From contig NZ_JACJSI010000006.1 in assembly GCF_014698065.1 (NCBI RefSeq), forward strand, positions 62,001-126,000: a stretch of DNA of 64,000 bases. The letters run 5' to 3'. Below the pieces are notes generated by a model, which was not told the origin of the DNA, searched no databases, and saw only the letters and a program-made list of their open reading frames with translations. Every line of letters begins with the position of its first letter. Within the stretch, counting starts at the first letter, position 1. The translations under genes and the position numbers were made by a program. Below, piece by piece: positions 1 to 10,136 of this stretch. The DNA comes from Nostoc flagelliforme FACHB-838 (GTDB taxonomy: Bacteria; Cyanobacteriota; Cyanobacteriia; Cyanobacteriales; Nostocaceae).

Positions 1-219
1 AAAGGTTTGGGTCTGGTTTAGATCGTCAACTATTTTTTCAGCATTTAACCCCAAGAGTTCGCTGTACTGCCAACAAAAGGTCAGATAGCGTCCTGCCCCA
101 TCTTGCGTATACACCAACTCTGCTCCTAGAGTTGGCAATGAGCCATCAGTTTTACTGGTTATAGATTCCAGATTTTGGGATAATACATTCGGCAATTGGG
201 AATTGGCAGTAATAGTCAT
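1..219 (-). CDS. N-terminus of a PAS-like sensor protein (runs off the window)
   Basis: The minus frame opens at an ATG complementary to 217-219 and stays open to base 1, giving 73 residues; the rest lies outside the window. After a polar leader the sequence reads GAELVYTQDGAGRYLTFCW and then a YSELLGLNAEKIVDD segment, which looks like the start of a PAS fold. Such domains open many Nostoc sensor histidine kinases and diguanylate cyclases. The output domain is not visible, so the enzyme class is unknown. It is probably monocistronic: the next minus-strand gene ends more than 170 bp upstream of this start. Confidence 0.55.
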   Translation of the reverse strand, partial: MTITANSQLPNVLSQNLESITSKTDGSLPTLGAELVYTQDGAGRYLTFCWQYSELLGLNAEKIVDDLNQTQTF

Positions 220-392
220 TAATTGAGTTGGATAGACAAAGGGTGTCCGACCGTAATTTTACTAAAGCCGCTCAAATTTATACATAAATTTTTACAGCTT
301 TTTGTATTTGATTGGGTATTTCTTGGTGCTCTGGAAACAGGATTGGCAAACTTTATTTTTTTTAACTTACATTGACAGCTGAACTAATGGGG

Positions 393-695
393 TCAATCGT
401 TCCATTCACCGCGAGGAGGAACGGGGGTACGCACAGGGGTACGTGTCAATTCATCATCTCTGAGGATTTCACCACGCAACCACTGGCGAATCGCCACCTC
501 AATGACTTTACTTGGGTCATTGGTGAGATGCTGAATTTGCTCCAGTAACTTGGAGTCTAAGCGGACAGAAATTTCTACCTTATCGGCTTGTGTGTTTTCC
601 GCTTCGGTAGTTTTCTCTTGCATATTCATAGGTTTATGTACTCTGAATTCTCTAAATTGGTTTTGTCTAAAGCTTTGTAAAGTAGTTATATTCAT
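393..695 (-). CDS. Small ribbon-helix-helix-like protein
   Basis: A 100-residue protein whose middle (about residues 40-75) reads VEISVRLDSKLLEQIQHL followed by a helix ending in AIRQWLRGE. A short beta strand followed by two helices is the layout of CopG/Arc-type ribbon-helix-helix DNA-binding proteins. The C-terminus is a basic proline/threonine tail (RTPVRTPVPPRGEW). The start is uncertain: an internal Met at residue 23 (MNMQEK) is equally possible and neither has a clear ribosome binding site. No toxin partner is adjacent. It could be an orphan regulator or antitoxin; the fold call is inference from pattern only. Confidence 0.5.
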   Translation of the reverse strand: MNITTLQSFRQNQFREFRVHKPMNMQEKTTEAENTQADKVEISVRLDSKLLEQIQHLTNDPSKVIEVAIRQWLRGEILRDDELTRTPVRTPVPPRGEWND

Positions 696-1171
696 AATTT
701 GGGCTAATTCGCTGGAAAAATCTTCAAGGACACAGTTAAATAGTTCCCTGAAATAGCACCAAAGTAACAGCTTTAAGTTTTAAATCGCGTTTTTCATATA
801 ACTGACTAGACAATTGCCCTAGAAGTTTTGCCGATAGATCAGTGATTCTGGGTAATTACAGGTGGTAATTGCCCATGATCCCTACATGTACTTATTTACA
901 TTTATTGTACGCTCCTAACTGTTGAATACTAGCAGCGACAAATAGACTTTCATAATATTCTTAAAAGTCCACCTATTTAGATCGAAAGTTAAAGATGGGG
1001 TGAAGAGGGGATTGAGGATTGGGTACTGGCTATTAGGGATTGGGTTAGGAAAACTCTTCTTCAGTTCCTAATCCCTATTAAAAGCAAGCAGCGTCTTGGC
1101 TAAGAAAGCATTAAAATACATTAAGTAAATTGCTCTTTTAACTTTGGTTGCTGCTAAGGCAAAGATAGTAT
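696..1171. other. Intergenic region upstream of lepA
   Basis: About 475 bases with no convincing gene. Bases 1005-1085 hold degenerate GGGGATTG/GGGTACTGG-type repeat sequence with a loose inverted repeat (TAGGGATT ... AATCCCTA around 1050-1080), a kind of short repeat seen elsewhere in this window. The lepA promoter should lie in the remainder, but no clear -35/-10 pair was found. Confidence 0.4.
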
Positions 1172-2983
1172 ATGACTGACGTTCCCGCAGTTCGCATTCG
1201 CAATTTTTGTATTATTGCTCACATCGACCACGGGAAATCAACCCTCGCCGATCGCTTGCTACAAGCTACTGGCACTGTTGAAGACCGAAAGATGAAGGAA
1301 CAGTTTCTTGACAATATGGATTTGGAACGGGAGCGCGGCATTACAATTAAGCTGCAAGCTGCCCGGATGAATTACACGGCTAAGGATGGTCAGCAATATG
1401 TCCTAAATTTGATTGATACTCCAGGGCATGTGGATTTCTCTTATGAAGTTTCCCGCTCTCTTGTTGCTTGCGAAGGAGCGCTATTGGTAGTAGATGCATC
1501 CCAAGGTGTGGAGGCGCAAACTTTGGCTAATGTATATTTAGCCTTGGAAAATAACCTGGAAATTATCCCGGTTTTGAATAAAATTGACTTGCCTGGGGCA
1601 GAACCAGAACGGGTAATTGGCGAAATTGAAGAAATTATCGGTCTTGATTGCAGTGGGGCGATTCTTGCCTCTGCTAAAGAAGGAATTGGTATTGATGAGA
1701 TTTTAGAAGCAGTTGTTGAGCGGATACCGCCACCGCCCAATACGATAAATGAACGCTTACGGGCGTTAATATTTGATAGCTATTACGATAGTTACCGGGG
1801 AGTAATTGTGTATTTCCGGGTAATGGATGGCACAGTAAAAAAAGGCGATCGCATCCATTTAATGGCATCGGGTAAAGAATTTGAAATTGATGAGCTAGGT
1901 GTTCTTTCTCCCACTCAAAAGCAAGTTGAAGAACTCCACGCTGGGGAAGTAGGCTATTTGGGAGCGGCAATTAGAGCTGTAGCTGATGCACGGGTGGGTG
2001 ACACAATTACCCTCAGTAAGGCAAAAGCTGAGTCACCCTTACCAGGTTATGCAGAAGCGAACCCGATGGTTTATTGTGGGATGTTCCCCATTGATGCTGA
2101 CCAATTTGAAGATTTGCGGGAAGCTTTGGAGAAGCTCGAACTCAACGATGCAGCGCTGCATTACGAACCAGAAACTTCTAGCGCGATGGGGTTTGGCTTC
2201 CGTTGTGGGTTTTTAGGTTTGCTGCACATGGAAATTGTTCAGGAACGCCTAGAGCGAGAGTATAACCTAGATTTAATCATTACAGCCCCCTCGGTGGTTT
2301 ATAAGGTGATTACCATCAAAGGTGAGGAACTATACATCGATAATCCTAGCCGCTTACCTTCTCCCAACGAGCGCGAAAAAATTGAAGAACCCTACGTGCA
2401 AGTAGAGATGATTACCCCGGAAACTTATGTTGGCAGCTTGATGGAGTTGTCACAAAATCGCCGTGGCATTTTCAAAGATATGAAATATCTCGCCCAAGGA
2501 CGAACCACACTTACTTATGAGCTACCCTTGGCGGAAGTTGTAACTGACTTTTTTGATCAGATGAAATCGCGATCGCGTGGTTATGCCAGTATGGAATATC
2601 ACCTCATCGGCTATCGTGAAAATCCTCTGGTGAAGCTAGATATCATGATCAACGGCGATCCTGTGGATTCCTTGGCGATGATTGTGCATCGGGATAAAGC
2701 TTACAACGTCGGTCGAGCAATGGCTGAAAAACTCAAGGAACTAATTCCCCGTCATCAATTCAAAGTGCCAATTCAGGCATCTATCGGTAGTAAAGTTATC
2801 GCCAGCGAACATATCCCTGCTTTGCGGAAAGATGTGCTAGCCAAGTGCTACGGTGGTGACATCAGTCGGAAGAAGAAACTTTTGCAGAAGCAAGCAAAAG
2901 GTAAAAAGCGGATGAAATCTGTAGGTACAGTAGATGTACCCCAAGAAGCTTTTATGGCAGTACTGCGCTTGGATCAAAGCTAA
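1172..2983 (+). CDS. lepA: Elongation factor 4 (LepA), ribosome back-translocating GTPase
   Basis: 603 residues, the normal length of LepA. The G1 loop is AHIDHGKST (residues 16-24), followed by the switch I motif [11 protein letters not shown]3 DTPGHVDF and G4 NKID. The order GTPase, EF-G-like domains II, III and V, then the LepA-specific C-terminal domain ending in a lysine-rich segment ([16 protein letters not shown]) is complete. The protein binds stalled or mistranslocated ribosomes and is not an EF-G, because domain IV is missing and the C-terminal domain is present. The start [22 protein letters not shown] places the P-loop where the family has it. It appears to be a single-gene unit. 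Confidence 0.97.
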   Translation: MTDVPAVRIRNFCIIAHIDHGKSTLADRLLQATGTVEDRKMKEQFLDNMDLERERGITIKLQAARMNYTAKDGQQYVLNLIDTPGHVDFSYEVSRSLVACEGALLVVDASQGVEAQTLANVYLALENNLEIIPVLNKIDLPGAEPERVIGEIEEIIGLDCSGAILASAKEGIGIDEILEAVVERIPPPPNTINERLRALIFDSYYDSYRGVIVYFRVMDGTVKKGDRIHLMASGKEFEIDELGVLSPTQKQVEELHAGEVGYLGAAIRAVADARVGDTITLSKAKAESPLPGYAEANPMVYCGMFPIDADQFEDLREALEKLELNDAALHYEPETSSAMGFGFRCGFLGLLHMEIVQERLEREYNLDLIITAPSVVYKVITIKGEELYIDNPSRLPSPNEREKIEEPYVQVEMITPETYVGSLMELSQNRRGIFKDMKYLAQGRTTLTYELPLAEVVTDFFDQMKSRSRGYASMEYHLIGYRENPLVKLDIMINGDPVDSLAMIVHRDKAYNVGRAMAEKLKELIPRHQFKVPIQASIGSKVIASEHIPALRKDVLAKCYGGDISRKKKLLQKQAKGKKRMKSVGTVDVPQEAFMAVLRLDQS

Positions 2984-3100
2984 TTCCAGAAAAAAGAATT
3001 CAGGAGTCAGAATTCAGAATGAATTAAGGTGATATAGCAATTTTCTTTGATTTGTGAAAATCACAATACTCATATCAATTCTGGATGAAGATGCACTAAA

Positions 3101-3268
3101 CTATTCGACCATTAATGTTTTTCCGGCATCATAATCATCAATCCCTCCTTTTTTAGTTGTCTTAACCGTTTGAAACTCTATAATCCCAGCGGATGGTTCT
3201 ACGTCTCGTCTTTGAATTTTACGCAGTTGCGATGACGTAATCATCCGCCGCTGGAAGCGATCGCACAT
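3101..3268 (-). CDS. Possible 55-residue protein, unrecognised
   Basis: A minus-strand frame of 56 codons including the stop starts at an ATG complementary to 3266-3268, preceded by an AAAGGGG purine run that could serve as ribosome binding site. The product is basic at the N-terminus (MCDRFQRRMITSSQLRKIQR) and ends with GGIDDYDAGKTLMVE. The balanced composition is unlike a chance translation of repeat DNA, but I recognise no family. It may equally be the tail of a decayed gene. The dispersed 115-bp repeat begins just upstream (from about 3307). Confidence 0.3.
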   Translation of the reverse strand: MCDRFQRRMITSSQLRKIQRRDVEPSAGIIEFQTVKTTKKGGIDDYDAGKTLMVE

Positions 3269-3776
3269 ACCCCTTTACGCTTCCAGCGTCGGAAATACAG
3301 CCGTTGTCTTTTGCATGAAGTACAAGAGGTTTTGAGGCAGGAAGCAGGAGTTAGAAACTGTTTATATCTGATTTTAATTCCTGCATTTTGTACCTCAGTT
3401 ACTGGGAAAATACTGTATGAATATACCGTCAGACCAGTAGGTAAATCTTGAGGCATCGTTCGCCACGAGCAACCTGGATGCAATATATAAAAAATTGCAT
3501 CATTTACTACTTCATGCTTTTTTCACTATTAAAGTTTACTTTCTGCTTGAATAATTGATTTGAGCAAATGTCATACAATATCGAAAATGTCTGCGGGATA
3601 AGCTTCTCTACTCATTGTATCCGATTCAACTATGAGGACTGTCCCTTTTAAAATACGTGTCCTAGAGAATGAATACGGCGCTTTTTATTCTTAATTTATA
3701 AATACCTTCTTAGAAGTTTATAGTAAGTTTTGGGAATCATAAAAATAACAAAATGCTATACATATTTGGAGTTTTG
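3269..3776. other. Intergenic region before the ferritin-like gene
   Basis: Roughly 500 bases. The first part holds the dispersed repeat (3307-3420). From 3480 onward the DNA is AT-rich with no recognisable gene; the promoter of the downstream ferritin-like gene presumably lies here. Confidence 0.35.
3307..3420 (-). repeat. Dispersed ~115-bp repeat, copy A
   Basis: Read on the minus strand this segment contains AGTAACTGAGGTACAAAATG, then CAGGAATTAAAATC and TTTCTAACTCCTGC, ending near CATGCAAAA. The same order of blocks, about four bases in five identical by eye, occurs on the plus strand at 32232-32350. Its translation produces a spurious 80-residue ORF at 3241-3483. Confidence 0.65.
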
Positions 3777-4541
3777 ATGAATCCTCATAAGCTGTTACCT
3801 ACTTTGTCTTCAATCACAACATCTGATGAGTGGTACACCTACTATAAAGCTAATGCTGAGTTTCAATTAGAGATCCCTTGGAAGCATGGTGCAGAAATTA
3901 CAGAGGATGAACAGAATGCCATAGCAGATTCCTTAGCAGCTTGGCAGTTGGGTGAAACATCAGACGGGTTGCATTTGCTGGCTGCTGCTAAAAATTATGC
4001 ACAGCGCATCAAAGATCCAAAATATGTTGATGTAATCGAACTATTTATCAAGGAAGAACAGCGTCACGGAGGCGACTTAGGACGGTTTCTTGACCTTGCC
4101 CAAATTCCTCGGTTGCAACGTAACTGGGGCGACACATTGTTTCGGAAAATACGCTATGCAATCCCAGCGATGGAGATTTGGACAACTCCTGTGATCATGG
4201 TTGAAACTCTAGCATTGGTCTATTACAAAGCAATTCAAAACGCAACAAATTCCCCAGTTTTAAAGCAGTTGTGTCAACAAATCTTGAGAGACGAAGTAAA
4301 GCATATTCGTTTTCAATACGAGCGTTTGGCAGTTATACACAAAAACCGCCCTGCATGTTTACGGAAGCTCACTTATCTTATACAGTATTTTTTTTACTAT
4401 GTACCAGTGATTCTTGTCTGGATTGGTCATCATCGTGCGCTCAGAGCCGGAGGACATAGTTTTAAAACTTATTGGCGGGATGCTTGGGTAAAAATGAATT
4501 TTGCCTGGCAGCGAATGAAACCAGAAAGATATCAGTGGTAG
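3777..4541 (+). CDS. Ferritin-like di-iron membrane-associated protein
   Basis: I place the start at the ATG at 3777 (MNPHKLL), because GGAG at 3768-3771 sits five bases before it; a longer form from 3753 is possible. The product is a mostly helical protein of about 254 residues. Two carboxylate/histidine motifs, EEQRHGGD (near residue 95) and RDEVKHIRF (near residue 178), are the ExxH pairs expected in a ferritin-like four-helix bundle binding two irons. A hydrophobic segment (LIQYFFYYVPVILVWIG) follows, then a basic C-terminus rich in Trp and Arg. Possible roles are a ferritin-like oxidase or hydroxylase; the substrate is unknown. Confidence 0.7.
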   Translation: MNPHKLLPTLSSITTSDEWYTYYKANAEFQLEIPWKHGAEITEDEQNAIADSLAAWQLGETSDGLHLLAAAKNYAQRIKDPKYVDVIELFIKEEQRHGGDLGRFLDLAQIPRLQRNWGDTLFRKIRYAIPAMEIWTTPVIMVETLALVYYKAIQNATNSPVLKQLCQQILRDEVKHIRFQYERLAVIHKNRPACLRKLTYLIQYFFYYVPVILVWIGHHRALRAGGHSFKTYWRDAWVKMNFAWQRMKPERYQW

Positions 4542-4586
4542 CATAGTCGATGTGTGAATTTCTCCAGAGACAACACTAAGAAAGCA

Positions 4587-5549
4587 TCACGCTGACATCA
4601 ATTGCTGGATACGCTGTGGTTCCTCTCCTAGCCAATCTGGATTTTGGGCAGTGCTGTCGAAAATTGATGAGGTTTTGAAAGGCTCAAACTCGCCGCGTGA
4701 TGCCGCTTCTGCCGTTTTTGCTAAGAGCGATCGCACTTGCTCGTCATTCATTGGCTGGAACGTCCGCACTGCTTCAAAGGCTTGCTCTAAAATCTCCATG
4801 CTATCCATGCCAGTAATCAAAACTGATGTAGGCAGATTCAAAGCATAATGTAGACACTCAATTGGCGTTACAGTATTTGACCGTAAAAGAATACCGTTTG
4901 CCAAGCTTTTCATTCCCAGAACGCCAATGTTCTCTTTGACCAGTTCTGGTAGAACCAACTTTGCAAAGCTCCGGTAGTGAGCATCCATTACATTGAGCGG
5001 CATCTGCACTGCATCAAATTTAAACCCGTTAGTGGCCGCAACTTCCAGCATGTGTAGATGAACAGATGGGTCTTTGTGCCCAGTGAAACCAATGTATCGA
5101 AGTTTGCCAGCTTCTTGCGCCTCAATTAAGGCAGCATTCGCCCCTTCTTCGTGAAAAACTCGATGTGGGTCTTCGTGCCGAAGGATTTCGTGGTGCTGAA
5201 CGAGATCGATGCAATCAACTTGCAGGCGTTGGAGTGATTCGTCTAGCTGTTTTGCTGCTGCTTTTTTAGAGCGACCATCGATTTTCGTCATCAGGAATAC
5301 TTTATCTCGGTAGCGATCGCGCAGCGCTTTCCCCATGCGAATCTCGCTGACTCCACCGTTGTAATCCCAACTATTATCCATAAAGGTGATGCCGCGATCA
5401 ATGGCTGTTCTCACAATTCGGATCGCTAATTCCTCATCGACATGCTTCAAGGCAATGTGCCAACCACCCAATCCAATCGCAGAAACTTTCTCTCCTGTAC
5501 TGCCGAGAACTCGGTATAGCATTTCTGAATTTGACGTAGTTTCTGACAT
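4587..5549 (-). CDS. Aldo/keto reductase
   Basis: 320 residues with the complete (beta/alpha)8 pattern of NAD(P)H-dependent aldo/keto reductases. The catalytic tetrad can be placed at D58 and Y63 (FMDNSWDY), K89 (LMTKIDGRS) and H119 or H120 (LVQHHEI). The segment GVLGMKSLANG followed by NLPTSVLITGMDS matches the C-terminal cofactor-binding part. The family reduces aldehydes and ketones; the physiological substrate cannot be read from sequence. Transcribed alone on the minus strand. The start MSETTSNSEMLYRVLGSTG gives a normal N-terminus. Confidence 0.88.
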   Translation of the reverse strand: MSETTSNSEMLYRVLGSTGEKVSAIGLGGWHIALKHVDEELAIRIVRTAIDRGITFMDNSWDYNGGVSEIRMGKALRDRYRDKVFLMTKIDGRSKKAAAKQLDESLQRLQVDCIDLVQHHEILRHEDPHRVFHEEGANAALIEAQEAGKLRYIGFTGHKDPSVHLHMLEVAATNGFKFDAVQMPLNVMDAHYRSFAKLVLPELVKENIGVLGMKSLANGILLRSNTVTPIECLHYALNLPTSVLITGMDSMEILEQAFEAVRTFQPMNDEQVRSLLAKTAEAASRGEFEPFKTSSIFDSTAQNPDWLGEEPQRIQQLMSA

Positions 5550-5911
5550 CTGTTCTCCAAGTCTTTCAGCTATTACTTAAGTACATATAGCTGTGTGACA
5601 ATTCAAAAACAAGGGAAATTTGAGAATATCTTGCTGAAGATACACTTTTCAACCCGGTCAGGAAATACTGAAGAAGCCAAAATACCGATGGCAATTTAAG
5701 ATGTGTCAGCTAAAGAATTGAGGGCACAGCACAATACTGTTCGCTTAAGGTTTTTTGATCAAAATTCGAGATCGCAAAGACTAAATTATTGTAGAGACAG
5801 CGATTCACCGCGTCTCTTGCTTTAACCGAACAGTATTGAGGGCATAGCAATGCTGTGCCTCTACAACATATTTGGTTCAAATAAATGAAAACTGTTGTAA
5901 AACATTAACAA
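5550..5911. repeat. Intergenic region with nested inverted repeats
   Basis: No gene seen. Bases 5719-5870 form a nested repeat: AATACTGTTCG at 5733-5743 is matched by its exact reverse complement at 5827-5837. Outside and inside these arms are GTAGAGAC and CTCTACAA motifs with the GCGATTCACCGCG core common in Nostoc short repeats. The arrangement looks like a small non-coding mobile or palindromic element rather than a regulatory site. Confidence 0.5.
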
Positions 5912-6217
5912 TTATTTACCACTATAAAAAAAGGCAATTTCTTTTTCTTTTAGGGGTGCAAAACCAGCATCTACCAGTAATTGGTCGAGTTCTGCTTGAG
6001 GAATGTGCTTTGCACCAATTCGCACAATGCGCGATCGCATAGTATTAGATACGCCACTGCGCTGTCTATTGCCTTCTAGCGCCATGACTTTACTATAAAG
6101 TTCTAGCTTGGCAGGTGGAATGGGAGATCCATCAAAATCAATTCCCTGTGCGATCGCTTCATCAATAGCATCAGCACCTGTGGTGGTTTGGTTTCCTGGG
6201 TTAGTTTCGGTAGGCAT
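5912..6217 (-). CDS. Conserved-looking hypothetical protein, 101 residues
   Basis: A soluble protein with a polar N-terminus (MPTETNPGNQTTTGADAIDE) and a more structured C-terminal half. The end (AELDQLLVDAGF, then KEKEIAFFYSGK) looks like an ordered helix-strand unit. No signal peptide or membrane segment. The codon pattern and HIP1 content match neighbouring real genes, and no longer ORF competes. I do not recognise the family, so no function is given. Confidence 0.6.
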   Translation of the reverse strand: MPTETNPGNQTTTGADAIDEAIAQGIDFDGSPIPPAKLELYSKVMALEGNRQRSGVSNTMRSRIVRIGAKHIPQAELDQLLVDAGFAPLKEKEIAFFYSGK

Positions 6218-6355
6218 GGTGATTTACTCTTCTTCGCTATGGGTAGATTTTACCAGTCTTGTTGACACCAAACCTGCCTACTGGCTTTTTTGCGATCGAG
6301 AATTAATTGCAATTCTTTGCGCGAGAAATCTATCGTCTGTCTGATGATCTGAATC

Positions 6356-6400
6356 AAAAAACCTCTCCCCGGTTTTACTACGCAAAACCGGGAAGAGGTT
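6356..6400 (-). terminator. Rho-independent terminator downstream of the 84-residue membrane gene
   Basis: On the minus strand AACCTCTTCCCGGTTTTG and its near-perfect complement form a stem of about 17 bp with one mismatch and a short loop, followed directly by TTTTTT (complement of 6356-6361). It lies just past the stop of the gene ending at 6419. Confidence 0.8.
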
Positions 6401-6418
6401 CGTTAAACTTAGGCTAGA

Positions 6419-6673
6419 TTAATCACGAGCTTGTCGCGTTACCAAACCACCAACAAACGCCCCTAAAATAGTGCCTGTCCACAGTCCTCTTGTGCTACCT
6501 TGCCATATTGCTCCTGGTGTCATCCAAGTATTGCACATCTCCTTGAAACCCCAAGGTTGATTTTGACACTTTTGGCTATGCAGCATTATGGTAATTTGCC
6601 CACTGGTGTAAGCACCAAAAAAACCTGCTGATAGCGCCAAAAAAGTGCAAATTAAAATTCTATTTTTTGTCAT
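6419..6673 (-). CDS. Small two-helix membrane protein
   Basis: 84 residues: an N-terminal hydrophobic helix (ILICTFLALSAGFFGAYTSG), a central loop with two cysteines (CQNQPWGFKEMCNTW), and a second glycine-rich helix (GTILGAFVGGLVTRQ). Two helices and a Cys-containing loop suggest a small membrane protein. It lies 37 bp downstream of ppc on the same strand and could share its transcript; a good terminator follows it. Function unknown. Confidence 0.6.
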   Translation of the reverse strand: MTKNRILICTFLALSAGFFGAYTSGQITIMLHSQKCQNQPWGFKEMCNTWMTPGAIWQGSTRGLWTGTILGAFVGGLVTRQARD

Positions 6674-6710
6674 TAGTCATTAGTCATTTCTCCTCATTTT
6701 CCATGCCCCA

Positions 6711-9700
6711 TTAACCTGTATTTCTCATCCCAGCAGCAATACCATTAATAGTTAACAATGCCCCCCGCAGTAATTCGCCTTTGCTGTAACGAGAGTGAAT
6801 GACTCCAGAAGTAGCAGTAGTATTTAAGGACTGACGTAGCCGCTTAAGTAGTGAAACTTGGATAAACCCCAAGGGGACAATTGTGCCATTGCGTAACTGT
6901 ACAGATCGTTGCAACACAGGATCGCCATCTAACAGTTGATTATGATCGGTGATTTTTAAGACCAAATCCCTTGTGAGATAGAACTCGCTAGCAATTTGGT
7001 CAAAAACCTTGGCAAAACGCAGTTTATCTTCTGGTTTTGACAATTCTTGGACGTAGTGATGTGCCATTTGCATATCTACTTTTGCCAAGGTCATCTCGGC
7101 TTTAGAAATCACCATCTTGAAAAATGGCCACTTAACGTAAAAATAGCGCAGCAATTTCAAGTGTTCTTCTGGTTCTTCGTTCAAGAATTCTTGTAAAGCT
7201 GTGCCAACGCCATACCAAGAGGGAAGTAAAAAGCGGGTTTGTGTCCAGCTAAATACCCAAGGAATAGCTCGCAGACTGCTTAAATCTTTCTTGCCAGATG
7301 GACGGCGTGCTGGACGGGAACTAATTTGCAACTGGCTAATTTCTTCAATTGGAGTTACTTCGTGGAAGAAGTCAACAAAATCAGGTTGTTCATAGATTAG
7401 GGCACGATAATGTTGACGCGATCGCACTGCTAATTCTTCCATAATCTCATTCCAGGGTTCAATATCATCAAACCCTGTCCGCAACAGGCTAGCTTGAATC
7501 ACAGCAGTCGTGATGGTTTCCATGTGGTATAATGCCAAATCCAATAAGGAGTATTTGGAAGCCAAAACTTCTCCTTGCTCGGTAATCTTGATTCGCCCAT
7601 TGATACTATGACCAGGTTGAGCCAAAATAGCCTCGTAAGCAGGGCCACCACCCCGTCCCACAGAACCGCCGCGTCCGTGGAAAATTCGCAAATTTATATC
7701 ATAGTTTTCTGCTATTTTTTGCAGTGATTTTTGGGCTTTATGAATTTCCCAGTTGCTGCTTAAAAAACCAGAGTCTTTATTGCTATCAGAATACCCCAGC
7801 ATCACTTCTTGCAAGTTAGGGGTGAGGGGAGAGGGCGCTGGAGAGGCAGGGGAGGCAGGGGAAGATGAATTTTCATCCACAAGACTCTTTGTTTTTGTCT
7901 GTTCGTAACCGCCGGCTAACAAAGCGCGATATAACGGGAGTTCAAACAGTTTCCGCATGACGCTTCTAGAGCGTTGTAAATCTTCTACTGTCTCAAATAG
8001 GGGGACAACTTGAATAGTTCCGACAGCAATGGCGGGGTCAAAAAGTCTGGCTTCTTTGGCTAACAACAACACTTCCAACACGTCGCTTACGTCGCGGCAC
8101 ATGCTAATAATGTAAGTTTGGCAGATATTTAGACCAAATTCTTGTTGCAGCGATCGCACGACGCGAAAGGTTTCAATTACATCGTTGGTTTTTTCAGAAA
8201 ATGGCAATTCTGCCGGAATTAATGGCCTCCGGGTTTGCAGTTCTCCTGTAAGCCAAGCAACTTTTTGCTCCTCAGAGAGTTCATTGTAAGGTTGAGGTAA
8301 TATTTGCAGGTATTGTAGTATCTCATTTAGCGCATCGGCGTGGCGAGATGATTCTTGGCGGATATCTAGCTGTGTCAAGTTAAAACCAAAAATTTCCACC
8401 TGACAGATGAGATTTTCTAATTCTCGACAGCTTAAACCTGTTTCTGTTAAGTTGCGCTGAATCATCCGCAGTTCTGCTAAAAAATCGCCTCCCGAACGGT
8501 AGAGGGGACTATCTTGATTTTTTGGCGTTTCCCGATTGTACAAAGCTAAATTGCGATCGCTAGTATTTTCTAGCCGTTTCAGCACATAAGCCAGTTTGAG
8601 CCGATAGGGTTCTTGTCGATAACGTAGCGCCAGTGCATCGTATACCTCACTCAACTGGGATTGATCCAATTCTAGAGATTCCAGTAAGTCTGGTAAAACA
8701 TCACTCCAGTGCATCGATACACTCAACAATTCAATCAAATTTTTTACTGACTGAATATATCTCCCCAGCACCATTTTGCGCTGATAGCAAGCTGTTTGCC
8801 AGGTAATTTCGGGTGTGACTGATGGATTCCCATCTCTGTCTGAGCCTACCCAAGAGCCAAAAGAGCAAAAGTTTTTACTCGGTGGTTCTAGCCAAGGAAA
8901 GGTATTGGATAGGGTGTGTTTGAAACGTTTATATAGTTGGGGAATGCCATCAAATAAAACTTCTTGGAAGTAGTGCAGGGCATAATCCACTTCATCTAGC
9001 ACAGTGGGTTTGAACTGGTGAAGTTCGTCTGTACGCCACCACAGGCGAATCTCTTCGAGCAACTGTTCGCGGACATCTGCTGCTTCCCAAGGATATGCTC
9101 CTGGTGTAGTCCCGGAATGGTTTTCCAAGGCATCCAGTTTTTGCAAGAGTTGCACCACTTGGCGCTGTTTATCCCGGATGGTATGACGAACAATTTCCGT
9201 CGGGTGCGCGGTGAAAACTAAGCGCACATCCAGATGTGCAATTAAACGTTGAATTTGCTGAGGTGGTACATTCAGCTTGAATAAATAGGGAAATAAGGCA
9301 GCAAAAGTACCTTTTGGTTTGACTTGCGCTTTTTCTAAATAACTCTTTGTCAGCAAGTCTGCTGCGAGTCCATTGCTAACAGGCGCGTCATCTTCTCTTT
9401 GATTGGAGGAATAGTTGGCATTGGATAGTGTTTCTGAATCTGTAGCCTCTGTTTCTACCTCATAGCGGCTCAATTGCTGCCGTTGTTCGTATTCCTGCTC
9501 TATGATGTTAATCAACTGAAAATACAGAGCGAAAGCACGAGCCGCACGAATTGCTTCGTTGATATTTAGTTGTTCAATTAATTTGACGGCTGAGGATGCT
9601 TGGTCATTTGTTGCTTGTCCTTCTGGTGAACACAAATCGCGCAGCTGCCGCAATAATTCTACCATGTTTTGACCGCATTCTTGCCGGAGAACTGACTCCC

Positions 9701-9797
9701 ACAATTCTTCCACTACCTGGAGACGATGACGCAAAAATAATTCCGACACCGGGTATATATCAGCAGTTTGAGACGAAGAGTATAAAAGGGAACCCAT
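6711..9797 (-). CDS. ppc: Phosphoenolpyruvate carboxylase
   Basis: 1028 residues, normal for a cyanobacterial enzyme. It carboxylates PEP with bicarbonate to oxaloacetate, the main anaplerotic step. The active-site histidine motif [13 protein letters not shown] lies near residue 195, [11 protein letters not shown] near 667 and the PEP-binding loop [14 protein letters not shown] near 710; the C-terminus ends in [11 protein letters not shown] as in the family. One oddity is a low-complexity segment at about residues 641-659 ([17 protein letters not shown]) between two conserved blocks. It is encoded by a GGGGAGGCAGGGG repeat at about 7818-7870, identical in type to intergenic repeats at 13645 and 53700. 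It looks like an in-frame repeat insertion in a surface loop that leaves the enzyme otherwise intact. Confidence 0.96.
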   Translation of the reverse strand: MGSLLYSSSQTADIYPVSELFLRHRLQVVEELWESVLRQECGQNMVELLRQLRDLCSPEGQATNDQASSAVKLIEQLNINEAIRAARAFALYFQLINIIEQEYEQRQQLSRYEVETEATDSETLSNANYSSNQREDDAPVSNGLAADLLTKSYLEKAQVKPKGTFAALFPYLFKLNVPPQQIQRLIAHLDVRLVFTAHPTEIVRHTIRDKQRQVVQLLQKLDALENHSGTTPGAYPWEAADVREQLLEEIRLWWRTDELHQFKPTVLDEVDYALHYFQEVLFDGIPQLYKRFKHTLSNTFPWLEPPSKNFCSFGSWVGSDRDGNPSVTPEITWQTACYQRKMVLGRYIQSVKNLIELLSVSMHWSDVLPDLLESLELDQSQLSEVYDALALRYRQEPYRLKLAYVLKRLENTSDRNLALYNRETPKNQDSPLYRSGGDFLAELRMIQRNLTETGLSCRELENLICQVEIFGFNLTQLDIRQESSRHADALNEILQYLQILPQPYNELSEEQKVAWLTGELQTRRPLIPAELPFSEKTNDVIETFRVVRSLQQEFGLNICQTYIISMCRDVSDVLEVLLLAKEARLFDPAIAVGTIQVVPLFETVEDLQRSRSVMRKLFELPLYRALLAGGYEQTKTKSLVDENSSSPASPASPAPSPLTPNLQEVMLGYSDSNKDSGFLSSNWEIHKAQKSLQKIAENYDINLRIFHGRGGSVGRGGGPAYEAILAQPGHSINGRIKITEQGEVLASKYSLLDLALYHMETITTAVIQASLLRTGFDDIEPWNEIMEELAVRSRQHYRALIYEQPDFVDFFHEVTPIEEISQLQISSRPARRPSGKKDLSSLRAIPWVFSWTQTRFLLPSWYGVGTALQEFLNEEPEEHLKLLRYFYVKWPFFKMVISKAEMTLAKVDMQMAHHYVQELSKPEDKLRFAKVFDQIASEFYLTRDLVLKITDHNQLLDGDPVLQRSVQLRNGTIVPLGFIQVSLLKRLRQSLNTTATSGVIHSRYSKGELLRGALLTINGIAAGMRNTG
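7818..7870. repeat. G-rich dispersed repeat inside the ppc coding sequence
   Basis: The plus strand contains GGTGAGGGGAGAGGGC and then GGCAGGGGAGGCAGGGGAAG. The same motif is found between genes near 13649-13673 and, in the opposite orientation, near 53703-53742. Here it is in frame and translated as an Ser/Pro/Ala linker. Confidence 0.7.
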
Positions 9798-9881
9798 ATT
9801 CTCTATTTTTGTAAAGCTAATTACTGTTTACGGTTCTAGGTTTTGCACTTAATGCTCACCTGGTTGTTCCTGAGCAAATAA

Positions 9882-10136
9882 TTATTTGGTGTATATCTTC
9901 TCATCTTGATTGATTTCGTGTTCATCTGGGAAGTCTAAGATCGGTAGGCGATCGCCTCGAAATAATTCTTCACTGGCTTCCCCTATGGCTTCTAGTGCTT
10001 TTACTGTAGTTTTTCCGGTAATGAGCAGCAGTAATATAGACGCTGTACCTATTTGTAAAAGGAACGACGGGGGAATAGGAAATAAATCCAGATTGGATGC
10101 GAGTTTAGGTGAAGGCTGTTGGTTGGCAGAAGGCAT
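9882..10136 (-). CDS. Small membrane protein upstream of ppc
   Basis: 84 residues with one hydrophobic helix (FLLQIGTASILLLLITGK) after a proline-rich N-terminus, then an acidic tail (LPILDFPDEHEINQDEKI). It lies 84 bp upstream of ppc on the same strand. The opposite-strand frame over the same bases gives a less protein-like product, so I prefer this one. No strong ribosome binding site is visible. Function unknown. Confidence 0.5.
   Translation of the reverse strand: MPSANQQPSPKLASNLDLFPIPPSFLLQIGTASILLLLITGKTTVKALEAIGEASEELFRGDRLPILDFPDEHEINQDEKIYTK

Noticed and set aside
3241..3483. 80-residue minus-strand frame
   Set aside because: Most of it is translation of the dispersed 115-bp repeat, which also creates a false frame at 32230-32421.
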